Below, piece after piece: positions 1 through 8,468 of a stretch of 64,000 nt of DNA. Within the stretch, counting starts at the first letter, position 1. Each line of letters begins with the position of its first letter. The DNA lies in the NCBI GenBank assembly GCA_013398295.1, contig VZSF01008202.1:140386-204385 (forward strand). The letters are read 5' to 3'. The notes beneath the pieces were generated by a model. That model was not told where the DNA came from. It saw only the letters and a list, made by a program, of their open reading frames with translations, and made no database searches. The position numbers were made by a program, and so were the translations under genes. Origin of the DNA: Chionis minor. Its lineage: Eukaryota > Chordata > Aves > Charadriiformes > Chionididae.

Positions 1-558
1 CATGCCCAGGACAAGTACACAGACCCGAGACCAGCCTCTCGGAGCCCGTCCTGCTACTGCATTCACAGATCGTGCTTCCTCCCTGGTGATTTTCCTCCAC
101 AGTGCAGTGTCAGTACAGAAAGACACCGATTTGTAACGCTGAATATGACTTTGCTTCATCTTTCCTTGCCTCTAAGGTATTTCCAAGCTTTTATCCTCAG
201 CTCTGATTATTTCTCTAGCAGTCCCCATTTCCAAAGATGTTCATTCTCGCTCCTGCTCTTCAGCTCAGCTGTCATCACTGTCAGCCCGTCTCCAATCTAC
301 TTGCTTTTGCTTGTAGCGGAAACAACACTCTGGAATCACACAGCGAACAAGAACCCATTTTCCCTTGGGAGACCCATCCTCACTGGCAGGAACTGCAGAA
401 CATCAGTCACACACCCCTGAGCCAGCAGGAGAGAGGACCGCTTTGCCTGTTTCCTGGCTGCTTCCCTTCTCTTCCTTTTTGGTGAAGGGCTCTGGTCACC
501 GAGGGACAGTGTGGGACACTGCCCAGTGGGGCAGAGGGCAGGGTCCTTGGTCATAATT
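1..558. other. Unannotated flank, no feature recognised
   Basis: I see no repeat family, RNA gene or exon-like structure here. Short open frames exist on both strands, but none has a recognisable domain or a convincing splice context. Confidence 0.5.
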
Positions 559-899
559 CACAGAATCACAGAATCACAGAATATTAAGGGTTGGCAGGGA
601 CCTCTAGATATCATCTGGTCCAACCCCCTGCCAGAGCAGCTCCACCTACAGCAGGTGGCACAGGATGGCGTCCAGGCGGGTTTGGAATGTTTCCAGAGTT
701 GGAGACTCCACCACCTCTCTGGGCAGCCTGTGCCAGGGCTCTGCCACCCTCAAAGGAAAGAAGTTCCTCCTCATGTTCAGGTGGAACTTCCTATATTCGA
801 TTTTATACCCACTGCCACTTGTCCTGTCACTGGGCACCACTGAAAAAAGCCTGGCCCCTCCTCCTGGCACCCTCCCTTTAAGGATTTGTAAACATTTAG
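559..899 (-). mobile_element. CR1 LINE fragment, 3' end plus ORF2 C-terminus (5'-truncated)
   Basis: The plus strand opens with repeated CAGAATCA units, the complement of the CR1 3' terminal octamers, followed by the conserved 3' UTR (GGTTGGCAGGGACC, GGTCCAACCCCCTGCC). Read on the minus strand, a frame from about 898 to the TAG at 646 encodes the end of CR1 ORF2, with [11 protein letters not shown] and [13 protein letters not shown] visible and no internal stop. The copy is truncated in the element's 5' direction near 899, as usual for LINEs. The GACCTCTAGATATCATC wording matches the type seen at 6,632, 15,249 and 38,620, so these may share a subfamily. Subfamily assignment is inference. Confidence 0.95.
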
Positions 900-1579
900 G
901 CGAGCGATTTCCCCGCACGCTGTCTGCCTCTGTCAAAGGGATTGCTGAAATGCGACAGGCTGCCCAGGAACACAGCATCCACTCCTAAGGACCAGGAGAG
1001 ACCATAACTTCTCACCAGGCAGATCCTCTGTACATCAGAGACCCTTGCGCTCCACTCCTGACCCTTTCCCCCTCACAACTTCCCTGCCGTGTGACCTGAC
1101 ACCCACATGCACATCCATCCCACACCAGAACCGTGTCCCATCTCTTGACAGGAGCTGTGTGCAGTTTTTGACCAAAGAACACTGTGCTCCAGGTCAGAGA
1201 ATGATGCAGGGAGGAACCTAAACAGCCCTGGCAAGAGGATGAGAGAAGATGGCTACCACGGCAGGCACAACGTTCTGCTGATCCAGGGGTGCTTTGTAAG
1301 GTGTAGGTCAAGCACCCTCGTTCCAAATTGTCTGTTGCTGCCCGCTCTTGGAGACAGCATCCTCAATCAGCCAGCTTATTGCTCTGATCTGGTGATCCCT
1401 CTGGTCCACAACCGTGGTAACGGCGGAGTAAATCACTGCATCTCGGCCTCTGAGCAACACGGACCTGCTACATCACCGAATGCTGGCAAAGCACAGTGGA
1501 AATAGAGGGCTATAACACACCACCGGGGCTTGCTGGCGCTCAGCCTGCTCCTGAAATCATTCTAGAGGTCCATTTGTTC

Positions 1580-1582
<3 letters not shown>
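900..1582. other. Unannotated interval
   Basis: Moderate-GC unique-looking sequence. I found no repeat, RNA gene or supported exon. Confidence 0.5.
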
Positions 1583-1618
<36 letters not shown>

Positions 1619-1646
1619 TGTGTGTGTGGGGGTGTGTACGCGCGTG
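1583..1646. repeat. Compound microsatellite (TG/TA/CA/TG) abutting the N
   Basis: A TGTG lead, a run of TA repeats, then ACACACAC, GTGTGTGTG, GGGGGTGTG and TACGCGCGTG, ending at the single N. The order of blocks mirrors the palindrome centre at about 2,781-2,850 (TGTGTA, TA run, ACACAC, GTGTGT, GGGGGTGTG, TACGCGTG), with several differences in the short repeats. It may be a poorly called copy of the same genomic sequence. Confidence 0.85.
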
Positions 1647-1647
1647 N
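1647..1647. other. Single ambiguous base at the palindrome's left boundary
   Basis: The only N in the window sits exactly one base before the first base of the left palindrome arm (1,648). The coincidence points to an assembly join or unresolved consensus here. Confidence 0.95.
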
Positions 1648-2784
1648 TGTATGGGGCTCCCCATCCATCTCCCTGCCCTGGGGGCACTGATGTGCATGTG
1701 AGTGCCATCTGCACTCTGCAGCACCTTCTCTTCTCCTCTCCCAAGCTCCATCTGTTGACACTAATGCATTACTGACACATTTCCTCCTAAATTTTGGTGG
1801 CTGCAGCTTTAGCCATTAATCAGTAATTATTTTTTTTATAAATGTGCATGAGTAGAATCCTAATTTATACTCTGCACTAATTCCCATCCCCCCTCCCGTC
1901 TACTGGTCTGCCCTGTTGGCTTTGCAGATATTTCTCAAGAGCCCCATGTCTTCTCCTGCTGCTTTGGAGGCCCCTGGGGACCTTGCAAGCGGTGCAGGAG
2001 TGCTGGTGTGGTCCCCAAGGGACCCAGCCTTCCAGGTCGAGGAGAGCAACACACGTTAAGACCAGCGTGAGAGTTTACATGCCCGTTTGTTGGGTTGAAT
2101 TTATTAATTTGGAGGGATTTCTGTTTTGTCTGAATCATCTCTTAAATCTGCCTTTTTCCCCCCTCTCTGTTTGGTCCTTTTCTTTCCAGCTCTCCTGTTT
2201 ACACTGGACGGCTACAGAATCTCGCCCTGGTTGTGTCTGTGTTTTGGCACATTAAATAAATTGATTTTTGGTCTTTTAACCCGCCGCATCGCTTTTTTTT
2301 GCCCGCTTCTCTCTGTTTGCATGAGGTCTACCTGCCGCTCCTTGTTTATAAGTAGGTCTCTGAGTAGAGAGTGTGGTTTTGGTGCACCCAGCGGAGGAAA
2401 CGGAGGTCACCGCGTGGGAAAACTCCCTTGTAGCCGTCCTGCCCTTCCGCAGCGGAGATGGGGGCAGTGGTCCCGCTCCCAGACACGGCCCTGCTAGCTG
2501 AAGCAGGAGAGGCAGTAACGGGCAGGAGCCGGGGGGGAGCCGGAGGAGGAGGGGTGATATATTTGTGGGCTGCAATGAGGGAGCTTCGGGTACAGACCTG
2601 AAAAATCTGTCGCAGACCTGACAAATGGGATGACGGCCCTTTCGGGCGTTTGCTTTATTGCTGCTATTAGTTATTTTAGAAAAAAAGCATTGTAATCTGC
2701 CATTTCTCTCATGCATTATTCAATACACTTGTTCGTTTCCGGGCCTGTACACGCGTATTCACACCCCCAAACACACTTAAGTGT

Positions 2785-2808
2785 GTATATATATATATAT
2801 ATATATAC
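2785..2808. repeat. AT dinucleotide run at the palindrome centre
   Basis: Pure alternating TA between GTGTG and CACAC. It is self-complementary and forms the turn of the inverted repeat. Such runs promote template switching and foldback during replication, amplification and sequencing. Confidence 0.9.
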
Positions 2809-2849
2809 ACACTTAAGTGTGTTTGGGGGTGTGAATACGCGTGTACAGG

Positions 2850-3330
2850 CCCGGAAACGAACAAGTGTATTGAATAATGCATGAGAGAAATGGCAGATTA
2901 CAATGCTTTTTTTCTAAAATAACTAATAGCAGCAATAAAGCAAACGCCCGAAAGGGCCGTCATCCCATTTGTCAGGTCTGCGACAGATTTTTCAGGTCTG
3001 TACCCGAAGCTCCCTCATTGCAGCCCACAAATATATCACCCCTCCTCCTCCGGCTCCCCCCCGGCTCCTGCCCGTTACTGCCTCTCCTGCTTCAGCTAGC
3101 AGGGCCGTGTCTGGGAGCGGGACCACTGCCCCCATCTCCGCTGCGGAAGGGCAGGACGGCTACAAGGGAGTTTTCCCACGCGGTGACCTCCGTTTCCTCC
3201 GCTGGGTGCACCAAAACCACACTCTCTACTCAGAGACCTACTTATAAACAAGGAGCGGCAGGTAGACCTCATGCAAACAGAGAGAAGCGGGCAAAAAAAA
3301 GCGATGCGGCGGGTTAAAAGACCAAAAATC
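2850..3330. promoter_or_regulatory. GC- and CpG-richer block in the right arm (mirrored in the left arm)
   Basis: Compared with the surrounding AT-rich DNA, this block has many CpG dinucleotides (GCCCGAAAGGGCCG, CTCCGGCTCCC, CCACGCGGTGACC, GAAGCGGGC, GATGCGGCGGG). A TATAAA occurs at 3,243-3,248 in CTTATAAACAAGGAGCGG. A small CpG-island-like promoter is possible, but no initiator, transcript or downstream exon could be established. The mirror block is about 2,263-2,743. Confidence 0.2.
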
Positions 3331-3403
3331 AATTTATTTAATGTGCCAAAACACAGACACAACCAGGGCGAGATTCTGTAGCCGTCCAGTGTAAACAGGA
3401 GAG
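3318..3403 (-). other. Candidate short 3'-terminal exon (splice acceptor plus poly(A) signal)
   Basis: Read on the minus strand, a long pyrimidine tract ends in TTTCTTTCCAG with the AG at 3,405-3,404. A roughly 70-base segment follows, then AATAAA (complement at 3,333-3,338) and a T/GT-rich stretch suitable for cleavage. The same signals appear on the plus strand of the left arm (AG at 2,188-2,189, AATAAA at 2,255-2,260). If the left arm is artefactual, the real signal is the minus-strand copy. No upstream exon was identified, so this is a signal-level prediction only. Confidence 0.2.
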
Positions 3404-3945
3404 CTGGAAAGAAAAGGACCAAACAGAGAGGGGGGAAAAAGGCAGATTTAAGAGATGATTCAGACAAAACAGAAATCCCTCCAAATTAATAAATTCAACC
3501 CAACAAACGGGCATGTAAACTCTCACGCTGGTCTTAACGTGTGTTGCTCTCCTCGACCTGGAAGGCTGGGTCCCTTGGGGACCACACCAGCACTCCTGCA
3601 CCGCTTGCAAGGTCCCCAGGGGCCTCCAAAGCAGCAGGAGAAGACATGGGGCTCTTGAGAAATATCTGCAAAGCCAACAGGGCAGACCAGTAGACGGGAG
3701 GGGGGATGGGAATTAGTGCAGAGTATAAATTAGGATTCTACTCATGCACATTTATAAAAAAAATAATTACTGATTAATGGCTAAAGCTGCAGCCACCAAA
3801 ATTTAGGAGGAAATGTGTCAGTAATGCATTAGTGTCAACAGATGGAGCTTGGGAGAGGAGAAGAGAAGGTGCTGCAGAGTGCAGATGGCACTCACATGCA
3901 CATCAGTGCCCCCAGGGCAGGGAGATGGATGGGGAGCCCCATACA

Positions 3946-5052
3946 ATTAGGATAATTTAGTGACCTATTGATAAGAGGAAACAATTTAAATGGCATTAAG
4001 CCAGTGCTTCCTGCCCAGATTGATGGAGGATTCATTGCAGAGGCTGCACTCCCCTATTCTTTGGTCACCTGCCCTTTCTATTATTCTGTCCAACAAATCA
4101 GCCACACGTGGTCGTTCCTAAAACTCCTGGTCTAACTCCCTTGCTAGCAAAACGTCTCTTCCCTAGACAAGGGCAATTTGTTGAAGCCAAAAATATCTGT
4201 GAGAAAGGATCGATTTGATGAATCTCCTGTTGGAGGGGAAAAAAATGTTGAAAAACTGTTGAAAGCCCATTTTGTTATTTTCAACAAAACCACTGTTTTT
4301 TGTTTGGAATAACTTCTACCTCAGAAAAGTAACTTAGTTTACACTACAAATGTTTTTTAAAGGTCAAATGGAAATAAACAGCTTGAAGACCCAATGCTTT
4401 GACTGGTGCAAGTTTCTCCTTCCTCAGTTAGTGGTGAAAAAATTGAGATTTTTAATTCTTTCTTCCAGTTCAAAGCAGGAGAATTATTTAAAGATTCTTT
4501 CCAGATGGAAAGACCATTCCCATTCAGGACAAATTCCATCTCAATTTTGGTTTAGGGCAAAGCAAAGCAAAATAAGAGAGGATGATAATCATTCAGAAGT
4601 GCTCCACTGAGAAATGTGGCTTTGCAGGGTTCTTTTCAAGAAGAACCTGCCTTATCAAAAGGATCAAATCCTTCATTTCAAAATATCTGTGTCTCTGCAA
4701 AAAGAAGTTTCCCAGAAATTTCAGTGTTACTGAAGAAGAAAAAAGATTCAAAACTAAACACGTGCTCTCAGTGAGTGTGCTACAAGCTATGAGCCCACAG
4801 AAACCATCACCGCCTGTGCCAGCCCGACCACCTATGCTGTGGGGATGACCCTGTGGTGTGGTGTGGCCCCACAGTCCACTTCCACAGAGGGGTGGAGCAG
4901 CTTCATCCCACAGTAGGTGCCTCGAGCAGAAAGGTCCATGTGAATCACGCCTTGGCGTAACACGTCTGTATACTCGTACGAATGAGTACCAGTCTCACAC
5001 AGTATGGTCTTGGGACCATCAGGGAATAAAAACCTCTTCCCCAGGAACGTAG
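3946..5052. other. Unannotated interval with an AT-rich relic
   Basis: Unique-looking sequence after the palindrome. The middle part (about 4,198-4,560) is the T/A-rich relic listed separately. Nothing else is recognised. Confidence 0.45.
4198..4560. repeat. Degenerate TGAAAA/TTTTCA-rich relic, family unknown
   Basis: Dense in GTTGAAAA, TTTTCAAC, TTTTTTGTTTGGAA and similar words, including an imperfect inverted pair GTTGAAAA/TTTTCAAC near 4,247-4,287. Comparable patches occur near 7,470, 19,130, 27,830, 30,890 and 47,540. They could be decayed copies of one ancient interspersed element (a hAT-like transposon is one option) or simply similar composition. Confidence 0.25.
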
Positions 5053-5320
5053 GTTTCCATGTATAGGTTGGATATTATGTATGTTTTCCATGTTTAGGTT
5101 GGATATTAGGAAAAACTTCTTTACCCAAAGGGTTATCAGGCATTGGAACAGGCTGCCCAGGGAGGGGGTGGAATCGCCGTCCCTGGAGGTATTTAAAAGC
5201 CGGGCAGACGTGGTGCTGAGGGACATGGGTTAGGGGTTTTGGCATAGGTTTATGGTTGGACTCAATGATCTTGAAGGTCTCTTCCAACCCAAGTGATTCT
5301 GTGATTCTATGATTCTATGT
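5053..5320 (+). mobile_element. CR1 LINE 3' fragment with a small internal duplication
   Basis: It reads TTAGGTTGGATATTAGGAAAAACTTC, then the CR1 ORF2 C-terminal region (GGCATTGGAACAGGCTGCCCAGG), the 3' UTR (GGTTTATGGTTGGACTCAATG, GGTCTCTTCCAACCC) and GATTCTGTGATTCTATGATTCTATG. The same 3' UTR type occurs at 18,776, 34,846, 42,453 and 57,259. Its 5' edge is duplicated: TTTCCATGTATAGGTTGGATATTA (from 5,054) recurs as TTTTCCATGTTTAGGTTGGATATTA (to about 5,107). Confidence 0.93.
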
Positions 5321-5469
5321 GAAGCCGTTTTTGCTTGTTTTTTGTAGAAGACGACATGCGAATGCCAGCAAGGGGAGGAGTGCAACAGCGTCTCTAGGGA
5401 AAGCGCATGTCCTGGGAATTGTGGTCTGCTTCCTCTAAGCCCTCATCTTACTGCGTGCATGTACATGTT

Positions 5470-5718
5470 TTAAACTGAAGAGGGGAGTTTTAGATGAGAT
5501 ATTAGGAGGAAATTATTTGAGGGTGCTGAGACCCTGGGCCAGGTTGCCCAGAGAAGCTGTGGCTGCCCCATCCCTGGAGGTTCAAGGCCAGGTTGGACGG
5601 GGCTTGGAGCAACCTGGTCCAGTGGGAGGTGTCCCTGCCCAGGGCAGGCGGGTGGAACAAGATGGTCTTTTAAAGTCCCTTCCAACTCTAACCATTCCAT
5701 GATTCTGTGATTCTGTGT
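5470..5718 (+). mobile_element. CR1 LINE 3' fragment, different subfamily from its neighbour
   Basis: It starts at TAAACTGAAGAGGGGAG and TTTTAGATGAGATATTAGG, continues with GGTTGCCCAGAGAAGCTGTGG and GGTTGGACGGGGCTTGGAGC, and ends CCATTCCATGATTCTGTGATTCTGTG. The wording matches the copies at 17,314 and 44,570. It lies 150 bp from another same-strand CR1 of a different type, so two insertions are implied. Confidence 0.94.
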
Positions 5719-6631
5719 ATGTATGTGTTTCATATGTGTATAAGGTTCTTTTACTATCTTCATGTCAGGATTTTCCTTCTCAATGTCTTCCATAAACCAC
5801 AGGAAATGCAAGAACGGGCAGTGGACAGGGAGGACTCGGGGGAGTCATTGTCACAATAATACTTTCTTGTTGCCCAGGGTCCTGTTCTTATGCTCTGGAC
5901 TTCTTTGTTCCAAGTAAGGCACAGACTTCTCCCCTTCAAAGGGCATTGCCTGGGAGACATCGTTTTTACAAAGCACGTTTGCCTTTTCCAAAGAACATTG
6001 CTACGGAGACGCAGCCTTTCCTGAGGAATATGTCAAGAAGTATTGTCTGGAGAACAAGAGTCTCTCCTAACTGTGGGGTGGCCAAGGGGCGGGTGGGACA
6101 TTTCCCAAGCCCTCGTACGAGCTGCAGTTTCCTCTCAGCAGCCCCTGGACACGTACACACGTACCCTGAATAGGCAGCTGAAAGATCGGGGTACAAACAC
6201 CAACCATGACAGTATTTCCAAGGCTTCCAAGTTTCTGCTCAATTTACCATGGCAATAGGAACAAGACACACAGCCACAACCTGAAGTTCACCCCTCGAAG
6301 GTATTGCCTGGAGCCTTCAGGGGTGAAGGCATTTTACTTAACACAATGAGCTCTTCCTAAACATCTTTTGTTTCCTCTTTTCCCTTTCAACCAGCCCATT
6401 CCTCTGCAGGTCTGCCTCAGAGGCACTTATTTGTCCACTCAAAGAAGGGACAATTCAGCCTGATCTCTGAGAGCAACAGCCCATTTATGATGGCAAAAAG
6501 CCATATAGAGAATAGAAGAACCTTCAGATATTGCAAGTTCTGAAATGGACTTCTGATTAACCGTCACCTATGGATGCCATTAAAAAAATGCCAGAATTGT
6601 CCTTGAACTCTCATCTGTCCTTTTTCTGCTG
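5719..6631. other. Unannotated interval
   Basis: No recognised repeat or gene. Short open frames only. Confidence 0.45.
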
Positions 6632-6697
6632 TGATGGGCAGGGGGTTGGACTAGATGATCTCCAGAGGTCCCTTCCAACCCCTAACATTCTGTGATT
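6632..6697 (+). mobile_element. CR1 LINE 3' terminal scrap
   Basis: About 65 bp of CR1 3' UTR: GGGGGTTGGACTAGATGATC, CCAGAGGTCCCTTCCAACCC, CTAACATTCTGTGATT. Severely 5'-truncated, with barely one octamer unit left. Confidence 0.9.
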
Positions 6698-7469
6698 AAC
6701 AACAAGAAAACGGAGATTCATTAAACAATGCCACTACCGCAGCGAAGCCTTGGTTGCAAAGCTCTGCAATAATTAGCTGTCAGGAGACAAAAATACAGTT
6801 TTATTAGGATTCAGCCTGATAATCACTTGTGGACCACTTCTCTTTCAGCGTCGGGGAAGCTCAGCTTCCCAGAGTTGGGGGATTTTTCTCACTTTTCCTG
6901 AAACACCCTTGGTGGGTAACCTTCCCTCCGAGCAGCGCCCCGTTCCCTGCTGTGACCCCTCCACCTTGGCCCCTCATGCCTCCACCTCAAGGACTGGCCA
7001 TCCCGCTGCTGCTACCAGAGCCACTTCCTACTTTTTGGGTTGGTTTTTTTTCCCTCGTTTATTACTTGCTAAAGGAAATACAGGTGGGTTGTGCAGATTT
7101 TCCAGGGGCAGCTGTGCTCACCTCCGCAAAGCCTCCAAGTCACTCTTGTGTTCTATAAAGTTCCTGCTTTCTTTTAGCTGAATGAGGCTTTTATTACCCC
7201 CATCCCTAAGAGGTAAGTAACCCAGAGGGATTTGCTTCCACCTGCCTGGAAGAAGGCACTTTACTGGCTCTGCATATTGTTGCATCTTTCCTTTTGGGAA
7301 AACGAAAGTCTTTACCACGCCTCTTATAAAAGCCAAAAAAAGCAGTGGGAAGGAGCCTGTTTCCCTTGAAGGAGTCTGGCAGCTTTAATCCACACTGAGA
7401 AAGAACTCGTTGAATGGACGATGAGAATTCACAGAGGTACCACCAAAGCCCATGTTTTTAAAATATCAT

Positions 7470-7730
7470 TTTATGTGATTTTGCTCTTTGAGAATAGGGT
7501 TTTTTGACTTTTCAGTGGACAGCCAAGTATTTTTTGACAACTGACAATGGAAAAAGTGCAGTGAAAGATCAAACTGCCGAGGTTCAGTTTTAGTTGTTTG
7601 AAACCTAGTCCTTTGCCTGGGTGAGAAAAGCAATTTTTTTCATCCCAGATTTCAGGAGGAATATTTTCATCAGAAAATAGCTGCACAGAAAATTCAGCTT
7701 TCTCTTGAAAGATCTTCACTAGTGGAAGAA
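7470..7730. repeat. Degenerate TGAAAA/TTTTCA-rich relic, family unknown
   Basis: TTTTTTGACTTTTCAGTGGAC, GTATTTTTTGACAACTGACAATGG, GGAATATTTTCATCAGAAAATAGC and similar. It resembles the patch at 4,198-4,560 in style. No boundaries or terminal repeats could be fixed. Confidence 0.22.
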
Positions 7731-8429
7731 AAAATGAACTTCACTGGGATGAAAGAGAAGCCATGGGCATGTATAAGGGAGTCACAGACTGTGAGCTTTG
7801 CAGCACGAGGTTGGCGAGGGAGCCCAGGATCTCCTGCCCTTCATTCATCACACTAGTATTTGGACTGGGATTTCTCTGCCAGATCAGCCTAGACTTTAGT
7901 CTTGCATTGATCGGTAGAACTGGGAGGTTGTGGCTGTTGTAGCCATTTCAGTTCACTTTCCAGATAGCTGGTAGGAAGAAAGCACTGTGATTCAGGGTTA
8001 TCTTTCCTTCTGCTGGAGGAAGTGTTGGAGCGGAAAAAAGCTTGCTCCAAAGTATCCTGCCTGGGAGTCACTACCAACACACTGGCAGCCAGCGGCTGTG
8101 CTTGTGGGGATCATCTTATCTGTGCTGGTACATTAACCCTTCCCCAAGGCTCATGTGCAAAGAGAAGGACTCATTATATGGTTACACCAACTGGTTTTCC
8201 TTCCTTTTCTTCCTGCTGCCTCTGCCCAAGATTATTTTGAAAGTAAGTGTTGTGTCAGGACTGGGCTGCACACGCACGTGTCCCCCGAATGTCAAGTCGT
8301 CATCTTCTATTTCACTGTTCCAGAGTAAAAATGGCCCCGACTCCTTTGACTACTCTGCAAAAATCCTTCCACAGGTGCGATGTAAGTTGAGGTGGAGTGT
8401 CCGTGCCTACGCTGGAGGAAAGCATCTCC

Positions 8430-8468
8430 CTCAACCCTCCTGCGCCTCAGTTTCCCAACTTGGGAAAC
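8430..8468 (+). repeat. Possible MIR-SINE scrap
   Basis: TGCGCCTCAGTTTCCCAACTTGGG resembles the MIR core wording (TGCCTCAGTTTCCCCATCTG). Too short for a firm call. It includes a 9 bp stem (GTTTCCCAA/TTGGGAAAC, 8,450-8,468). Confidence 0.2.

Larger units (their letters stand above)
1648..3945. repeat. 2.3 kb perfect inverted repeat with no spacer (probable fold-back artefact)
   Basis: Base x pairs with base 5,593 minus x throughout the stretches I compared. The left end (1,648 onward, TGTATGGGGCTCCCCATCC) matches the complement of the right end up to 3,945. The centre lies between 2,796 and 2,797 inside an AT run flanked by CACTTAAGTG. Several reading frames give identical translations in both arms, so identity is essentially 100 percent over 1,149 bp. 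Right of 3,945 the sequence continues smoothly (ATTAGGATAATT); left of 1,648 there is an N. A real spacerless palindrome of this size with no divergence is possible but rare and unstable. A chimeric fold-back read or duplicated contig end is more likely. Confidence 0.97.

Noticed and set aside
2276..3317. 146-codon open frames in both palindrome arms (2,276-2,716 minus and 2,877-3,317 plus)
   Set aside because: They are mirror images of the same DNA, proline/serine-rich with no recognisable domain, and owe their length to GC-rich sequence. Duplication by the palindrome is not evidence of selection.
8450..8468. 9 bp stem GTTTCCCAA/TTGGGAAAC as an RNA hairpin or terminator
   Set aside because: The one-base loop is too tight for a usual RNA hairpin and such short stems are frequent by chance. 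It overlaps a MIR-like scrap.
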